Assembly: GCA_046484625.1 (NCBI GenBank)
Contig: JAWOIO010000043.1
Coordinates: 1-55,915, forward strand
Direction: 5' to 3'
Length of the DNA: 55,915 nt
From: DASUAO01 sp046484625
Lineage (GTDB): Bacteria > Actinomycetota > Acidimicrobiia > IMCC26256 > PALSA-555
In this document: positions 9,279-18,031 of the stretch, one piece after another
How the letters are laid out: each line of letters opens with the position of its first letter
How positions within the stretch are numbered: position 1 is the stretch's first letter
Notes under the pieces: generated by a model
The model's database searches: none
What the model saw: the letters and a program-made list of their open reading frames with translations, nothing else
What the model was told of the DNA's origin: nothing
Program-made: the position numbers and the translations under genes

Positions 9279-10127
9279 GTGGAGCCAGAATCTGAGATGT
9301 TGCTCGCCGAGCTGAACGTCCGCCACACGCGTCGGCACATGCCGACCCGGCGCATCGCGTTGGGCGACGTCTACCTCCCCACGAGCGGCCCGGCGTACGG
9401 CGCGGTCCTGCTGGGCGCGGTGGTGTCGGAGTTCGCGCCGGATCTCGACGAAGAGCAGCGCGACTTCCTGCCCCGGCTGCTCGACGACGCCCGGAAGGGC
9501 CTCGCGGTCCCCCGCATCGCCCTGCGGTACCGGCTCCAGACCGACACGCACGGGCTCGATCGCTCCCGGCACCGCATCGTCGGTGAGTCCTTCACCCGGT
9601 CGGGTGCCGAGGTGGGGACGCACACCGATGCACGGGTCGTCCTCGAGATCGACCGGCACGGCCGCCCCGACCCGCAGGTCATCGGCGCGGTGCTCGCGGC
9701 CGCCGCACTCCCCCGCTCGGCCCGGGTCGTTGCCCTGCGCGCGGTCGAGGCGGCGCTCGTCCGGCCGCGCGTCCCGGAGGGCGTGACGATCCGCCGACTC
9801 CTCGACGGCCCCCCCGACCTCCGCCGCTCCCGACCCGGGATGGCCGGCGTCGGCGGCTCCGAGGGCGGACGGATCGACGACGCGTGGCGTGGGATCCCGG
9901 CCGACCGGCGTTGGGCCATGGAGGTCCTCGGCATCGCGGCGAACGGCACCGTCGACCGGGTCGACGTGCAGGCCCGCTTCCGCCGGCTGGCCCGACTTGC
10001 GCACCCGGATCACGGTGGCGCGCGCGACGGTGCGGCCGAACGGCTCGCCCAGCTCGGGGAGGCCAGGGCGATGCTCCTCGCCGACGACGGTCGGCGCGCG
10101 TCCGACGCCGCGGCCCGCACCGGCTGA
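9279..10127 (+). CDS. Protein with C-terminal J-domain
   Basis: About 282 residues. The last 80 look like a DnaJ-type J-domain: helix I WAMEVLGI, helix II QARFRRLARLAHPDHGG with the HPD motif needed to stimulate Hsp70 ATPase, then helices III-IV. The N-terminal 200 residues show no family I know; they contain LRYRLQTDTHGLDRSRHRI and an Ala-rich region. It has none of the Gly/Phe or zinc-finger regions of DnaJ itself, so it is a class C J-protein, probably a specialised Hsp70 partner. GTG 9279 and ATG 9297 are both possible starts; no clear ribosome site decides. Confidence 0.7.
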   Translation: MEPESEMLLAELNVRHTRRHMPTRRIALGDVYLPTSGPAYGAVLLGAVVSEFAPDLDEEQRDFLPRLLDDARKGLAVPRIALRYRLQTDTHGLDRSRHRIVGESFTRSGAEVGTHTDARVVLEIDRHGRPDPQVIGAVLAAAALPRSARVVALRAVEAALVRPRVPEGVTIRRLLDGPPDLRRSRPGMAGVGGSEGGRIDDAWRGIPADRRWAMEVLGIAANGTVDRVDVQARFRRLARLAHPDHGGARDGAAERLAQLGEARAMLLADDGRRASDAAARTG

Positions 10128-10208
10128 CGGCACCGGCCTCGGGCTCCTCCAGTCGGGGGTCGGGGATCCGCGCCGCGCCGGGCTTCGGGTGCGCCGGGGT
10201 GCGCCCGG

Positions 10209-10214
10209 TAGCCT
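10209..10214 (+). promoter_or_regulatory. Leaderless -10 box of mdh
   Basis: TAGCCT, 6 bases, then ATG 10221. Confidence 0.6.
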
Positions 10215-10220
10215 CGCCGC

Positions 10221-11210
10221 ATGGCTCCTTCACCCGTCCACGTCACCGTCACGGGCGCCGCCGGCCAGATCGGGTACGCGCTCGTCCACCGCATCGCGAG
10301 CGGTCAGCTGCTCGGTCCCGACCAGCCGGTCGTCCTGCGTCTGCTCGAGATCGAGCCCGCGCTGCCGTCACTCGACGGTGTGGTCATGGAGCTCGAGGAC
10401 GGTGCCCACCCGCTCCTCGAGGGGGTGGTCGCCACCGCGGACCTGAAGGCCGCGTTCGACGGGACGTCCTGGTGCCTCCTCGTCGGCTCGGTGCCCCGCA
10501 AGGCCGGGATGGAGCGGGGCGATCTCCTCACCGTGAACGGTGGGATCTTCAAGCCGCAGGGCCAGGCGATCAACGCGCACGCCGCCGACGACGTGCGCGT
10601 GCTCGTGGTCGGGAACCCCTGCAACACGAACTGCTTCATCGCCCGTTCGAACGCGCCCGACGTCCCCGCCGATCGTTGGTTCGCGATGACCCGCCTCGAC
10701 GAGAACCGGGCCAAGACCCAACTCGCGATCAAGGCCGGGGTACCGGTGCGCGACGTCACGAACCTTGCGATCTGGGGCAACCACTCGGCGACGCAGTTCC
10801 CCGACTTCGCGAACGCCCGCATCGGCGGCAAGCTCGCGCCCGAGGTGATCGACGACGACGCGTGGCTCCAGGGCCCGTTCCTGGAGACGGTGCAGAAGCG
10901 GGGTGCCGCGGTCATCGAGAAGCGCGGCGCGTCGTCTGCGGCCTCGGCCGCGCACGCGGCGATCGACTCCGTCAACAGCATCTGGCGCCCGACGCCCGAC
11001 GGCGACTGGCACTCACTCGCCGTGGCCGGCAGCGGCGAGTACGGCGTGCCCGAGGGACTGCAGTTCGGGTACCCGGTGCGCAGCGACGGCTCGACCTGGT
11101 CGGTCGTCGAGGGCATCGAGCACGGCGAGTTCGCCCAGGAGCGGATCCGGATCACCACCGAGGAGCTGCTCGAGGAGCGGGCCGAGGTCACCGAGCTCGG
11201 ACTCGTCTGA
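10221..11210 (+). CDS. mdh: Malate dehydrogenase
   Basis: 329 residues; the long cytosolic type with N-terminal NAD site GAAGQIG (12-18). Catalytic residues: Arg93 and Arg99 on the mobile loop (VPRKAGMERG), the Asp160/Arg163 pair in RLDENRAK, and proton-relay His188 in WGNHSATQFPD. It oxidises malate to oxaloacetate in the TCA cycle. It has its own leaderless promoter, separate from icd. ogt follows after 8 bases and may be co-transcribed. Confidence 0.95.
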   Translation: MAPSPVHVTVTGAAGQIGYALVHRIASGQLLGPDQPVVLRLLEIEPALPSLDGVVMELEDGAHPLLEGVVATADLKAAFDGTSWCLLVGSVPRKAGMERGDLLTVNGGIFKPQGQAINAHAADDVRVLVVGNPCNTNCFIARSNAPDVPADRWFAMTRLDENRAKTQLAIKAGVPVRDVTNLAIWGNHSATQFPDFANARIGGKLAPEVIDDDAWLQGPFLETVQKRGAAVIEKRGASSAASAAHAAIDSVNSIWRPTPDGDWHSLAVAGSGEYGVPEGLQFGYPVRSDGSTWSVVEGIEHGEFAQERIRITTEELLEERAEVTELGLV

Positions 11211-11218
11211 GCGACCCC

Positions 11219-11716
11219 ATGTTGCGCTGGTGGTCGCACCCCACACCGATCGGTGAGCTGGGGGTGACCGTCGGTGACCACGGCGTGTGCTCGATCTCCC
11301 TCCCCGGTGCCGATCCGGTCCCACCGGACGGTGCGATCGAGGAGCGGGTCGACGTACTCGCGCGTCAGCTCGACGAGCACTTCGAGGGGGTCCGCCGTGC
11401 GTTCGACGTGGAAGTCGACCTCTCGGGCGTGAGCACGGAGTTCCAGCGCGCGGTCCTCCTCGCGTTGCGCCGGGAGGTGCCGTGGGGAACGACCGTCACC
11501 TATCGCGAGCTGGCCGAGATCGCCGGTCGACCGAAGGCGGCGCGGGCGGTCGGCACCACGATGGCGTCGAACCCCGTGCCCCTGGTGGTGCCGTGCCACC
11601 GGGTGCTCGCCTCGTCCGGCAACGGGGGCGTGCGCCTGGGCGGCTATGGCGGGGCCGACGGGCGACCCGACCTCAAGCGCGCGCTGCTGGCGATCGAAGG
11701 TGTGACGATCGCCTGA
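11219..11716 (+). CDS. ogt: Methylated-DNA-protein cysteine methyltransferase
   Basis: 165 residues. Suicide repair protein that moves the methyl from O6-methylguanine to its own cysteine. The motif VVPCHRV gives active Cys126 and His127, and the helix-turn-helix arginine finger lies in AARAVGTTMASNP. The start ATG 11219 is 8 bases behind mdh; a much longer open frame upstream is a shadow of mdh. It converges on pspA with a 3-base gap. Confidence 0.93.
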   Translation: MLRWWSHPTPIGELGVTVGDHGVCSISLPGADPVPPDGAIEERVDVLARQLDEHFEGVRRAFDVEVDLSGVSTEFQRAVLLALRREVPWGTTVTYRELAEIAGRPKAARAVGTTMASNPVPLVVPCHRVLASSGNGGVRLGGYGGADGRPDLKRALLAIEGVTIA

Positions 11717-11719
11717 CGA

Positions 11720-12502
11720 TCAGCCCTTGGCGGTGCCTTCCTTGGCCTCGCCGGCCGCTTCCTCGACGGGCGGCGGTGGCGTCGACAGGCCGAGCTCGGA
11801 GCGCAGCTCGCTGAGGCGGGCCTGGGCCTCGGCGCTGGCCTGGGCCTGCTCGACCTCGAGCATCTTCACGTCGACGGACGCGCCCGTGAGGTCGGTCGTC
11901 GCCTGCGCCTTCGAGAGCCGCTTCTCGATCTTGTCGCGCACCTGCTCGAACGTCGGCACGTCGTCGCCGACGGTCTCGCTGAGCTGCGTCATCGCCTTGT
12001 TCATCTGCTCCTGCATCTTCGCCTGGTCGAGCTGGCTCAGGAGCTTCTCGCGCTCGGCGAGCTTCTTCTGGAGGGCCGCCGAGTTCTGGGTGACGGCCTG
12101 CTTGGCCTTCTCCGCCGCCTGCGTCGAGTCGAGGAGGCTCTTCTTCATCTGATCGATCTGGGTCTCGAGGCTGATGAGCTTGTTCGCGAACGCCTCGGCG
12201 GCCTCGCCCATCGACTGCGCCTTCTCGGCATTCCCCGCGCGCGTCTCCTGGTCGGAGAGCAGCAGTGCCTGGCGCGCCGACGCGTTCGCCTTCTCGTATT
12301 CCTCGATCGCGCGGTCGAGCTTGAGCTGCGTCTGCTTCTGGTTCGCGATCACGTTCGCGGCCTGCTCGGTGAGCTTGCGGTGCTGATCCCGCGCCTCGGT
12401 GATCGCCTGCTCCAGCTGCACCTTCGGGTCCGCCGACTCCTCGAGCTTCAACCCGAGCTTCGCCCCCAGGTACCTCCACCACTTCTTGATCGCTTTGAAC
12501 AT
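11720..12502 (-). CDS. pspA: PspA/IM30 family protein
   Basis: 260 residues. PspA proteins form rods or scaffolds on stressed membranes. It begins with a short amphipathic helix (MFKAIKKWWRYLG) that can insert in lipid, then about 180 residues of charged coiled coil (VQLEQAITEARDQHRKLTEQ and onwards), and ends in a loose Pro-rich tail. ATG 12502 follows a leaderless -10 box. It lies downstream of the AAA/VWA block on the same strand but has its own promoter; PspA homologues travel with VWA and Ter-type proteins in many genomes. Confidence 0.88.
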   Translation of the reverse strand: MFKAIKKWWRYLGAKLGLKLEESADPKVQLEQAITEARDQHRKLTEQAANVIANQKQTQLKLDRAIEEYEKANASARQALLLSDQETRAGNAEKAQSMGEAAEAFANKLISLETQIDQMKKSLLDSTQAAEKAKQAVTQNSAALQKKLAEREKLLSQLDQAKMQEQMNKAMTQLSETVGDDVPTFEQVRDKIEKRLSKAQATTDLTGASVDVKMLEVEQAQASAEAQARLSELRSELGLSTPPPPVEEAAGEAKEGTAKG

Positions 12503-12508
12503 GCCCGT

Positions 12509-12514
12509 ACCCTA
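12509..12514 (-). promoter_or_regulatory. Leaderless -10 box of pspA
   Basis: TAGGGT on the minus strand, 6 bases, then ATG 12502. Confidence 0.55.
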
Positions 12515-12708
12515 CCCAAGGGGTCTGGTCGAATACGAGGGCGGGACGGCCGCGGATCGCCACGAACACGCCCGACCTCCCGCTTCCTCCAAGGGCGGCA
12601 TCGAAGGAGCGGGCCCGACCCCGAGCATCGCCATGGCGACGCCCGAAGTGGTCCAGGTGGCCCCCGGTCCGCCGAAGAGCGACTGGGGTGCGCGGAGTCG
12701 ATGAGGTG

Positions 12709-12790
12709 GGCCGGGGGCCACCCCCACCCGTGATCGCGGCCGGGGGCCACCCCCACCCGTGATCGCGGCCGGGGGCCACGCACACCCGCA
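12709..12790. repeat. 29-bp tandem repeat of hairpin units in the 12503-12799 intergenic region
   Basis: Two exact units (12709-12737 and 12738-12766) and a decayed third. Each of the first two units has the small palindrome GGGGGCCACCCCC. It is the main feature of the 297-base gap between two minus-strand genes. The rest of the gap (12515-12708) shows nothing I can name; short frames there have no family character. The stacked hairpins sit just past the 12800-13561 gene and may block read-through into pspA. Confidence 0.85.
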
Positions 12791-12799
12791 ACGAGGTGA

Positions 12800-13561
12800 T
12801 CAGCCGGAGGCGGTCGCCGCCGTCCCGCCCGCCTCTTCTAGGCCGACCCGCAGGCTCTCCATCTCCCCGACGAGCGCCTCGACGTCCCCGCCGAGCCCGC
12901 CGAGCTGGGCCACGTCCTCGGCCTGGATCGACAGCTCGACGGCGCGGGCCACCGCCTCGTCGAGGCGTGCGTCGAGGAGGCGGAGCCGGTCCTTGGCGTC
13001 GGTCGCGACCGCGGTCAGTCGGTCGGCCGAGTCGACCTGCGACTGGAGCGCAGCGACGGTGGCGTCAGCGGACGGGCCGGGGCTCGCGTTCGCGGCCTGC
13101 TGTGCCGCCTCGAGCTCGCGCCGGGCCGAGGGCGAGTCGAGGTTGGCGATGGCATCGACGAGCGCGTCGCCGCGCCGGGCGACGCGCCACACCTCGCCGA
13201 CACCGGCGTCGATGCGTTCGCCGATCTCGACGAGCCGATCGCGCAGCGGACCTGAGTTCGCGGAGGCGACGGCCTTGCGGTACCGGCGCTGGGCGTCGAG
13301 GGCCTCGCGCACGAACGCCCGCCACGGGTCCGAGATGCTCATCGGGTCGATCCGGCCCCCGCGGGCGCCACGGGGGAGCAGGCTCACGACACGGGCGAGC
13401 CCGACGAGCGCCCCGACCCCGAGCGCGACGAGGATCGGGAGTCCACCGAGGATCGCAGCAGCCGCTCCACCACCGGCGAGGAGGATCGCCGACGGCGCCA
13501 TGACGGCGTCGGCGGTCTGTCGGTTCTTCCACCGCTCGGGCAGCCCCTCGATCACACCCAC
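12800..13561 (-). CDS. Membrane-anchored helical protein of the PspA/VWA block
   Basis: 253 residues. A hydrophobic hairpin at about residues 22-62 (rich in Ala, Gly, Leu and Val) is followed by about 190 residues of long charged helices, which should lie in the cytoplasm. The layout resembles XpaC-like proteins that neighbour TelA/PspA genes, but the sequence match is not strong enough to name it. GTG 13561 is chosen because GGGAG lies 6 bases upstream; the longer frame to 13612 runs into the palindromic repeat. GTG 13555 is also possible. Confidence 0.65.
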   Translation of the reverse strand: MGVIEGLPERWKNRQTADAVMAPSAILLAGGGAAAAILGGLPILVALGVGALVGLARVVSLLPRGARGGRIDPMSISDPWRAFVREALDAQRRYRKAVASANSGPLRDRLVEIGERIDAGVGEVWRVARRGDALVDAIANLDSPSARRELEAAQQAANASPGPSADATVAALQSQVDSADRLTAVATDAKDRLRLLDARLDEAVARAVELSIQAEDVAQLGGLGGDVEALVGEMESLRVGLEEAGGTAATASG

Positions 13562-13579
13562 CGAACGCTCCCGCTCGGG

Positions 13580-13628
13580 CTTCTCGGCACGTTCAGTGTT
13601 GCCCTGCAACAACCAGCGTGCCGAGAAC
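13580..13628. repeat. Palindromic intergenic element, copy A
   Basis: Outer arms TTCTCGGCACG (13581-13591) and CGTGCCGAGAA (13617-13627) match perfectly; inside is GTTGC-CCT-GCAAC. It lies past the stop of the VWA gene and before the next minus-strand gene. Two more copies occur at 26030 and 29277. Likely role: transcript end or mRNA stabilising hairpin. Confidence 0.9.
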
Positions 13629-13649
13629 GGGAGAGGTGGGTGGGATCCA

Positions 13650-15461
13650 CTAGAAGTTGCTCACCACCGCGTTGAACACGTTCACGATGGTGGCGGGGTC
13701 GACGGCGCTGTACGCAGCGGCGTTCGTGGCCTCGGCGATGCGCTTGAGGGTCGACTCGTCGGCGTCGCTGCCATACGCGATCGTGAAGATCCGCACGGGG
13801 CTCGTGGACTCGCCCTCGGTCGTGGTGCGCAGCGCCGAGAGCAACCCGGCGAGGTCCTCGTTCCGCGGGTCCTCGTTGCGTCCGTCGGTGAGGAGCACCA
13901 CCGCGTTGATGCGGGTCGGGTCGTAACCCTCCCGCATGAACGTGTAGGAGTCCTCGGCCGCCGTGTACAGCGGCGTCCCCTGCGTCGGCTTGAGGCGTTC
14001 GATCTCACTCTCGAGGTCGGGCCTGTTCGCGGAGATCGGCCCGATCGGGACGATGTCGCGGTAGTCGGTGGGCTCACGTTCACTGATCTCGGTGGAGAAG
14101 ATCCGCAGGCCTACCTCGTCCTCGGGTTGGAACTGGTCGAGCGCGGCGATCGCGGCCCGCTTCGCGAGGTCGAGCTTCGTGGCGCCGGTCCTCGGGTCGG
14201 CCTCGTCGCCCATCGACCCCGACACGTCGACCACGAGGAGCACCCGCGCCTTCTTGCGCACCTGGTTCCACTGGTCGATCACACCGGCGAGGACTGCCGG
14301 CTTGGGCACCTCGAGCGTCGTCTGGGGCTGGGAGGGGTCGAGGCCGTTCGCCGCGGTGATCGGCTTGCCGATCGACACCGCGGGGTTGCCCGGTCGGAAG
14401 CCGAACTCGAGCACCCTTCGCTGGTTCTTCTGGCTGGTCACGAACTCGGTGAACGCCCGGGCCGCGGTGGCCTCGGCGTTCGACACCCACGGCGCGTCGA
14501 GGACGATGAGTGGGTTGTCGCTGAAGAGCGTCCCCTCCTTCGGGTAGATCGCGACGAGCGGGACGCGCGGCTTGCGGGGCTGCTCGCCCGGGTCGAGGAT
14601 GCCGTCGGGGTTGCCGCGGTTGTAGTCGACGACCGACTTCTCCTCGACGGCGACGGCGGACGCGTACCCGTAGGGGTCGCCGCGGCGGTCGGCGCGGTAG
14701 AGGTTGTTGAGGAACGTGAGGGTCGTGTCGCCGTAGTGCACGACGGCCGACTCGACACCCCGCGCGAAGGCGTCGACCTCGGGTCGGGCGAGGTCCTCGA
14801 GCGTGAGGTCCGATGTCTTGCCCGTGGCCGCGTAGTACTGCGCGACCGTCTGTGCGAGCCCGCTGGTCGAGAAGTTGGGGTTGGTCTTCCCGAGGCGGAA
14901 CGGGCCCCACTCGGGGTGACCCTTCCCGGCCCATCCGGCTGGGTCCTGGGAGAGGGCGAGGATGTCCGAGAAGCCGATCGGCGTGGCCGGGTAGCCGAGT
15001 GCGTCGGCCATGGGCTGGGGCATCGCGATCACGAGCGGGGTGAGCATGAACGACGTGCCGGGGGTGGTGACGTACGCGTCCTTGCCGTCCTCGGCCCGAC
15101 GTTGGTCGAGCACCGCGCCCCAGGTGCTCGCCGCCGGTGACCAGATGACGGGCCGGGGCCCGTTCTTCGCCGGCTTCGGCCAGTCGGCCGCGAGCAGCGT
15201 CGCCGCCGCGCCCGACGACGCCTTCGTGACCCGCACGTCGACGCAGCGGTTGCCGACCTTGGCGGCGGAGGACCGACCGAAGCGCTTGGCGAGGTCGGTG
15301 AGCAGCTCGAGCTTCTCTGGTGACGACGCGATGTCGACCGTGACGCACGACTGCGCCGCCGCGGGCAGGGCTCCGGTGCCGAGGCCACCGAGCACGGTTC
15401 CCACGAGGAGGAGGCTCGCGGTCGCGCGACGGCCACGGCGTGAAGGGGCGCGCAGGCTCAT
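13650..15461 (-). CDS. Secreted substrate-binding plus VWA domain protein
   Basis: 603 residues. Signal peptide about 1-36 ending ALPAAAQ. Residues about 38-390 look like a periplasmic binding protein of the type II fold. Residues about 405-600 are a von Willebrand factor A domain with a full metal-ion site: DVSGSMG (412-418), a Thr in the QGTPLY loop, and LLTDGRNED. VWA domains bind partners through this metal. The start overlaps the stop of the upstream gene by 4 bases, so it is coupled to 15458-16534 and 16531-17961. It should act outside the membrane, with the AAA ATPase inside. Confidence 0.85.
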   Translation of the reverse strand: MSLRAPSRRGRRATASLLLVGTVLGGLGTGALPAAAQSCVTVDIASSPEKLELLTDLAKRFGRSSAAKVGNRCVDVRVTKASSGAAATLLAADWPKPAKNGPRPVIWSPAASTWGAVLDQRRAEDGKDAYVTTPGTSFMLTPLVIAMPQPMADALGYPATPIGFSDILALSQDPAGWAGKGHPEWGPFRLGKTNPNFSTSGLAQTVAQYYAATGKTSDLTLEDLARPEVDAFARGVESAVVHYGDTTLTFLNNLYRADRRGDPYGYASAVAVEEKSVVDYNRGNPDGILDPGEQPRKPRVPLVAIYPKEGTLFSDNPLIVLDAPWVSNAEATAARAFTEFVTSQKNQRRVLEFGFRPGNPAVSIGKPITAANGLDPSQPQTTLEVPKPAVLAGVIDQWNQVRKKARVLLVVDVSGSMGDEADPRTGATKLDLAKRAAIAALDQFQPEDEVGLRIFSTEISEREPTDYRDIVPIGPISANRPDLESEIERLKPTQGTPLYTAAEDSYTFMREGYDPTRINAVVLLTDGRNEDPRNEDLAGLLSALRTTTEGESTSPVRIFTIAYGSDADESTLKRIAEATNAAAYSAVDPATIVNVFNAVVSNF

Positions 15462-16534
15462 CCGGTGATCTCCCGCCAGGTCTCGAGGAGTGCGACGAGC
15501 GAGCCGGCGTCGGGGAGGTTCGAGGTATCGGGAAGGTTCGGTGCAGAGGGGATTCCCCGGGCTCGGTCCTCACCGGCGACCCGCCACCCGGCGCGGGCGA
15601 GCGCGCCGCGCCCGTCGTCGCCGGTGACCGTCTCGCGGAGGGCGTCGGCACGGCGTGCGCCGGCCAACGGTGCGTACACGACGTCGAGGGTGGCCACAGG
15701 GGCAGGGTAGAGCAGGCGCACCTGGTCCCGACGGTCGCCGGCCGCCCGGGCGAGGAGGGGACCGGCCTCGGCCTCGTGGGTCCCGACCGCGTCGTAGGCC
15801 GCCGGACCGGCGGTGAGCATGCGCTCGAAGGGCGACGCGGCGGCCGTGAGCCCGCCGGGCACCGCCCGCTCGAGCCGCCCGAACCACTCGAGGAACGCGT
15901 CGTCGGCGTAGTCGTCGCGTGACGGGTCCGGGCGCCCCAGGAACTGCGTGGCGGCCTGCCCGATCACGGCGAGCCCGTCGCCGTGATCGGCCGGGTCGGC
16001 GTGCCCGGGCTTCACCGCGCCCCACCGCACGTCGCCACCGATCGAGTCCCACCGCGTCCCGGCGACGTCGCCGAGGCAGCGCCAGTCGACCTCGCCGCAC
16101 GACTGCGCGAGCACCGACGCCCGGTCGTCCCACACCGCGAGCACGAGGGGGGACCGGCCGATGGGATCGGTGGCCACGCCGACGGCGGGACGCAGCGCGG
16201 CGCGCTCGCGGGCGTCCCGCACGATCTGTGCGTCGCGCTCGAAGGTGAGCCACCCGTCGTAGCCGAGGCCGGCGAGGTCGGCGTCGGCGACCCCGCTGAG
16301 CGTCGCGACGGTGTCGCCCTCCGACGCGATCGTCACCCGGACGTCGGTCCGGGAGGCCAGGTCGTCGCAGGCGACTGCGAGCTCGCGGGCGCAGAGCAGG
16401 CGCAGGGGCGCGTCGGACGATGATCCCGTCCCGCCACTCCCATCGTCGTCGAGCACGGCTCGGATGCCGATGGCGGCCCCGACCAAGGCGACCGCGATGA
16501 CGAGCGCCGCGAACCGGCGCGCGGCGAGGGTCAT
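15458..16534 (-). CDS. Membrane-anchored periplasmic-binding-like protein
   Basis: 358 residues. One N-terminal helix (about 7-26) without a lipobox Cys, so it is anchored by a signal-anchor or released by signal peptidase. The rest (LRLLCARELAVACDDLASRT and onwards) resembles the binding half of its neighbour: segments such as GYDGWLTFERDAQIVRDARE and SPLVLAVW are typical of type II binding folds. It lacks the VWA half. It overlaps both neighbours by 4 bases, forming a tight three-gene operon. The ligand is unknown; no transporter permease lies nearby, which argues against simple nutrient uptake. Confidence 0.75.
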   Translation of the reverse strand: MTLAARRFAALVIAVALVGAAIGIRAVLDDDGSGGTGSSSDAPLRLLCARELAVACDDLASRTDVRVTIASEGDTVATLSGVADADLAGLGYDGWLTFERDAQIVRDARERAALRPAVGVATDPIGRSPLVLAVWDDRASVLAQSCGEVDWRCLGDVAGTRWDSIGGDVRWGAVKPGHADPADHGDGLAVIGQAATQFLGRPDPSRDDYADDAFLEWFGRLERAVPGGLTAAASPFERMLTAGPAAYDAVGTHEAEAGPLLARAAGDRRDQVRLLYPAPVATLDVVYAPLAGARRADALRETVTGDDGRGALARAGWRVAGEDRARGIPSAPNLPDTSNLPDAGSLVALLETWREITG

Positions 16535-17961
16535 GGCGTGGGCTCCGGGACGTCGCCGGCCACGAAGGTCACGAGGGTGTCGTGGGACGGCTCGGCGTCA
16601 CCCACGATGCGGGTCGCCTGACGTGCCACGCAGGCCTCGAACAGGTTGCGGGCGAGGCGGCCGTTGCCGAACGTGGGTCCTCGGGTGGAAGCGGCGAAGT
16701 GCGCGAGCACCGCCTCCCTGGCGCCGGGATCGAGGCGGTAGTGGTGCTGTTCCCCGATGGACTCGAAGATCGCGAGGAGCTCGTCGTCGGTGTAGTCGGG
16801 GAAGTCGACCGTCTTGGAGAAGCGCGATCGCAGACCCGGGTTCGAGTCGAGGAACGTGCGCATCGGCGCGGGGTAGCCGGCCACGATGACGATGAGGTCG
16901 TCGCGGTCGTCCTCCATCCGCTTGAGCAAGGTGGCGACGGCTTCGGCGCCGAAGTCCTGCTCGCTCTCGGTGACGAGCGCGTAGGCCTCGTCGAGGAAGA
17001 GGATCCCGCCCAGCGCGTCGTCGCACGCCTTGTGCACCTTGGGCGCGGTCTGGCCGACGTAGCCGGCGACGAGCCCCGATCGGTCGGTCTCGACGAGGTG
17101 ACCGCGCGAGACGACGCCGAGCACGCGGTAGATGCGCGCGAGCAGGCGGGCGACGGTCGTCTTCCCCGTGCCCGGGTTGCCCACGAAGACGAGGTGCTGG
17201 CTGCGGTCGACGATGGGCAGGTCGCGGTCCTTGCGGATCCCCTCGACCCGCACGAGGTTGGTGAGCAGACGGACCTCGGTCTTCACGGCTTCGAGGCCGA
17301 TGAGGCCGTCGAGCTCGAGGAGCAGCGACTCGAGGGTCTCCTCAGGCTGCTCGGGGGTGGTGGCATCGGGCGCGCGCCGGCGGGATCCGTCGCCGCGCGG
17401 GATGCCGGCGGCGTCGATCCGGCGGAGGAGCATGGCGCGCAGCGTGTCGACCGCGAGCAGCTCCTCGCGGGTGGGGGTCGTGTCGATCGCGCAGACCGCG
17501 TGTGCGACGCGCAGCGCGCCGTCGTAGTACCGCCACGCCTCGGAGGAACGCGCCTGCTCGTCGGCGGTGACGATCGTCTCGAACAGTGGGGACGGGGTCA
17601 CGGGGAAGGCGCGGTGCTGGCGGATCGCCGGGCTCCCACGCAGATGGGCGGGTGAGGTGTTCCGTAGCGACTCGAACCACGGCCCGAGCGCCTGGGCGAA
17701 GGCCGCGAGCTCGGCGTCGGAGGGGTGGCCGTCGGCCGCGATCACCGACGCCGCGATCGCCTGCGCCTCGAGCGCGGCGTCGCGCTCCAGGGCACCCGGC
17801 TCGGGCTGCTTCCCGGCCCGCCGGGCCAGTCCCTCGAGGATCTCGGTCAGCTCGACGACGAGGGCCTGGACGGGCTCGTCGAGGAGCCCGGGCATGCCGG
17901 GGCCAGCGGGTCCGGGTGGTGTGCCGTCTCGGCCGGTGGCGCCCATCGCTCCCTGCTCCAT
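16531..17961 (-). CDS. CbxX/SpoVK-type AAA+ ATPase with TerB-like N-terminal region
   Basis: 476 residues. The C-terminal half is a CbxX/CfqX AAA+ domain: Walker A GNPGTGKT (261-268), Walker B ILFLDEAYAL with Asp324-Glu325, and an arginine-finger segment GLRSRFSKTVDF. The N-terminal part (about 60-185) is helical, with two segments, SVIAADGHPSDAELAAF and HAVCAIDTTPTREELLAVD, that resemble the TerB/TerB-C helical fold; this is an inference from pattern. ATG 17961 begins the family-like part; ATG 17946 is possible. The longer frame to 18282 is a shadow of the next gene. It is the first gene of the three-gene operon. Confidence 0.85.
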   Translation of the reverse strand: MEQGAMGATGRDGTPPGPAGPGMPGLLDEPVQALVVELTEILEGLARRAGKQPEPGALERDAALEAQAIAASVIAADGHPSDAELAAFAQALGPWFESLRNTSPAHLRGSPAIRQHRAFPVTPSPLFETIVTADEQARSSEAWRYYDGALRVAHAVCAIDTTPTREELLAVDTLRAMLLRRIDAAGIPRGDGSRRRAPDATTPEQPEETLESLLLELDGLIGLEAVKTEVRLLTNLVRVEGIRKDRDLPIVDRSQHLVFVGNPGTGKTTVARLLARIYRVLGVVSRGHLVETDRSGLVAGYVGQTAPKVHKACDDALGGILFLDEAYALVTESEQDFGAEAVATLLKRMEDDRDDLIVIVAGYPAPMRTFLDSNPGLRSRFSKTVDFPDYTDDELLAIFESIGEQHHYRLDPGAREAVLAHFAASTRGPTFGNGRLARNLFEACVARQATRIVGDAEPSHDTLVTFVAGDVPEPTP

Positions 17962-18031
17962 CGCGTGCGGGGGCCATCCTGTCACCCGGGCCGTCGCCCG
18001 GTGGCGGCGGTACGTCGGGAGGGCGAGCCGC

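Noticed and set aside
12515..12708. Small frames in the gap before pspA
   Set aside because: No start signals, no family likeness; they exist only because stops are rare in GC-rich DNA.
12709..12790. CRISPR-like short repeats
   Set aside because: The units are tandem without spacers and no cas gene is near.
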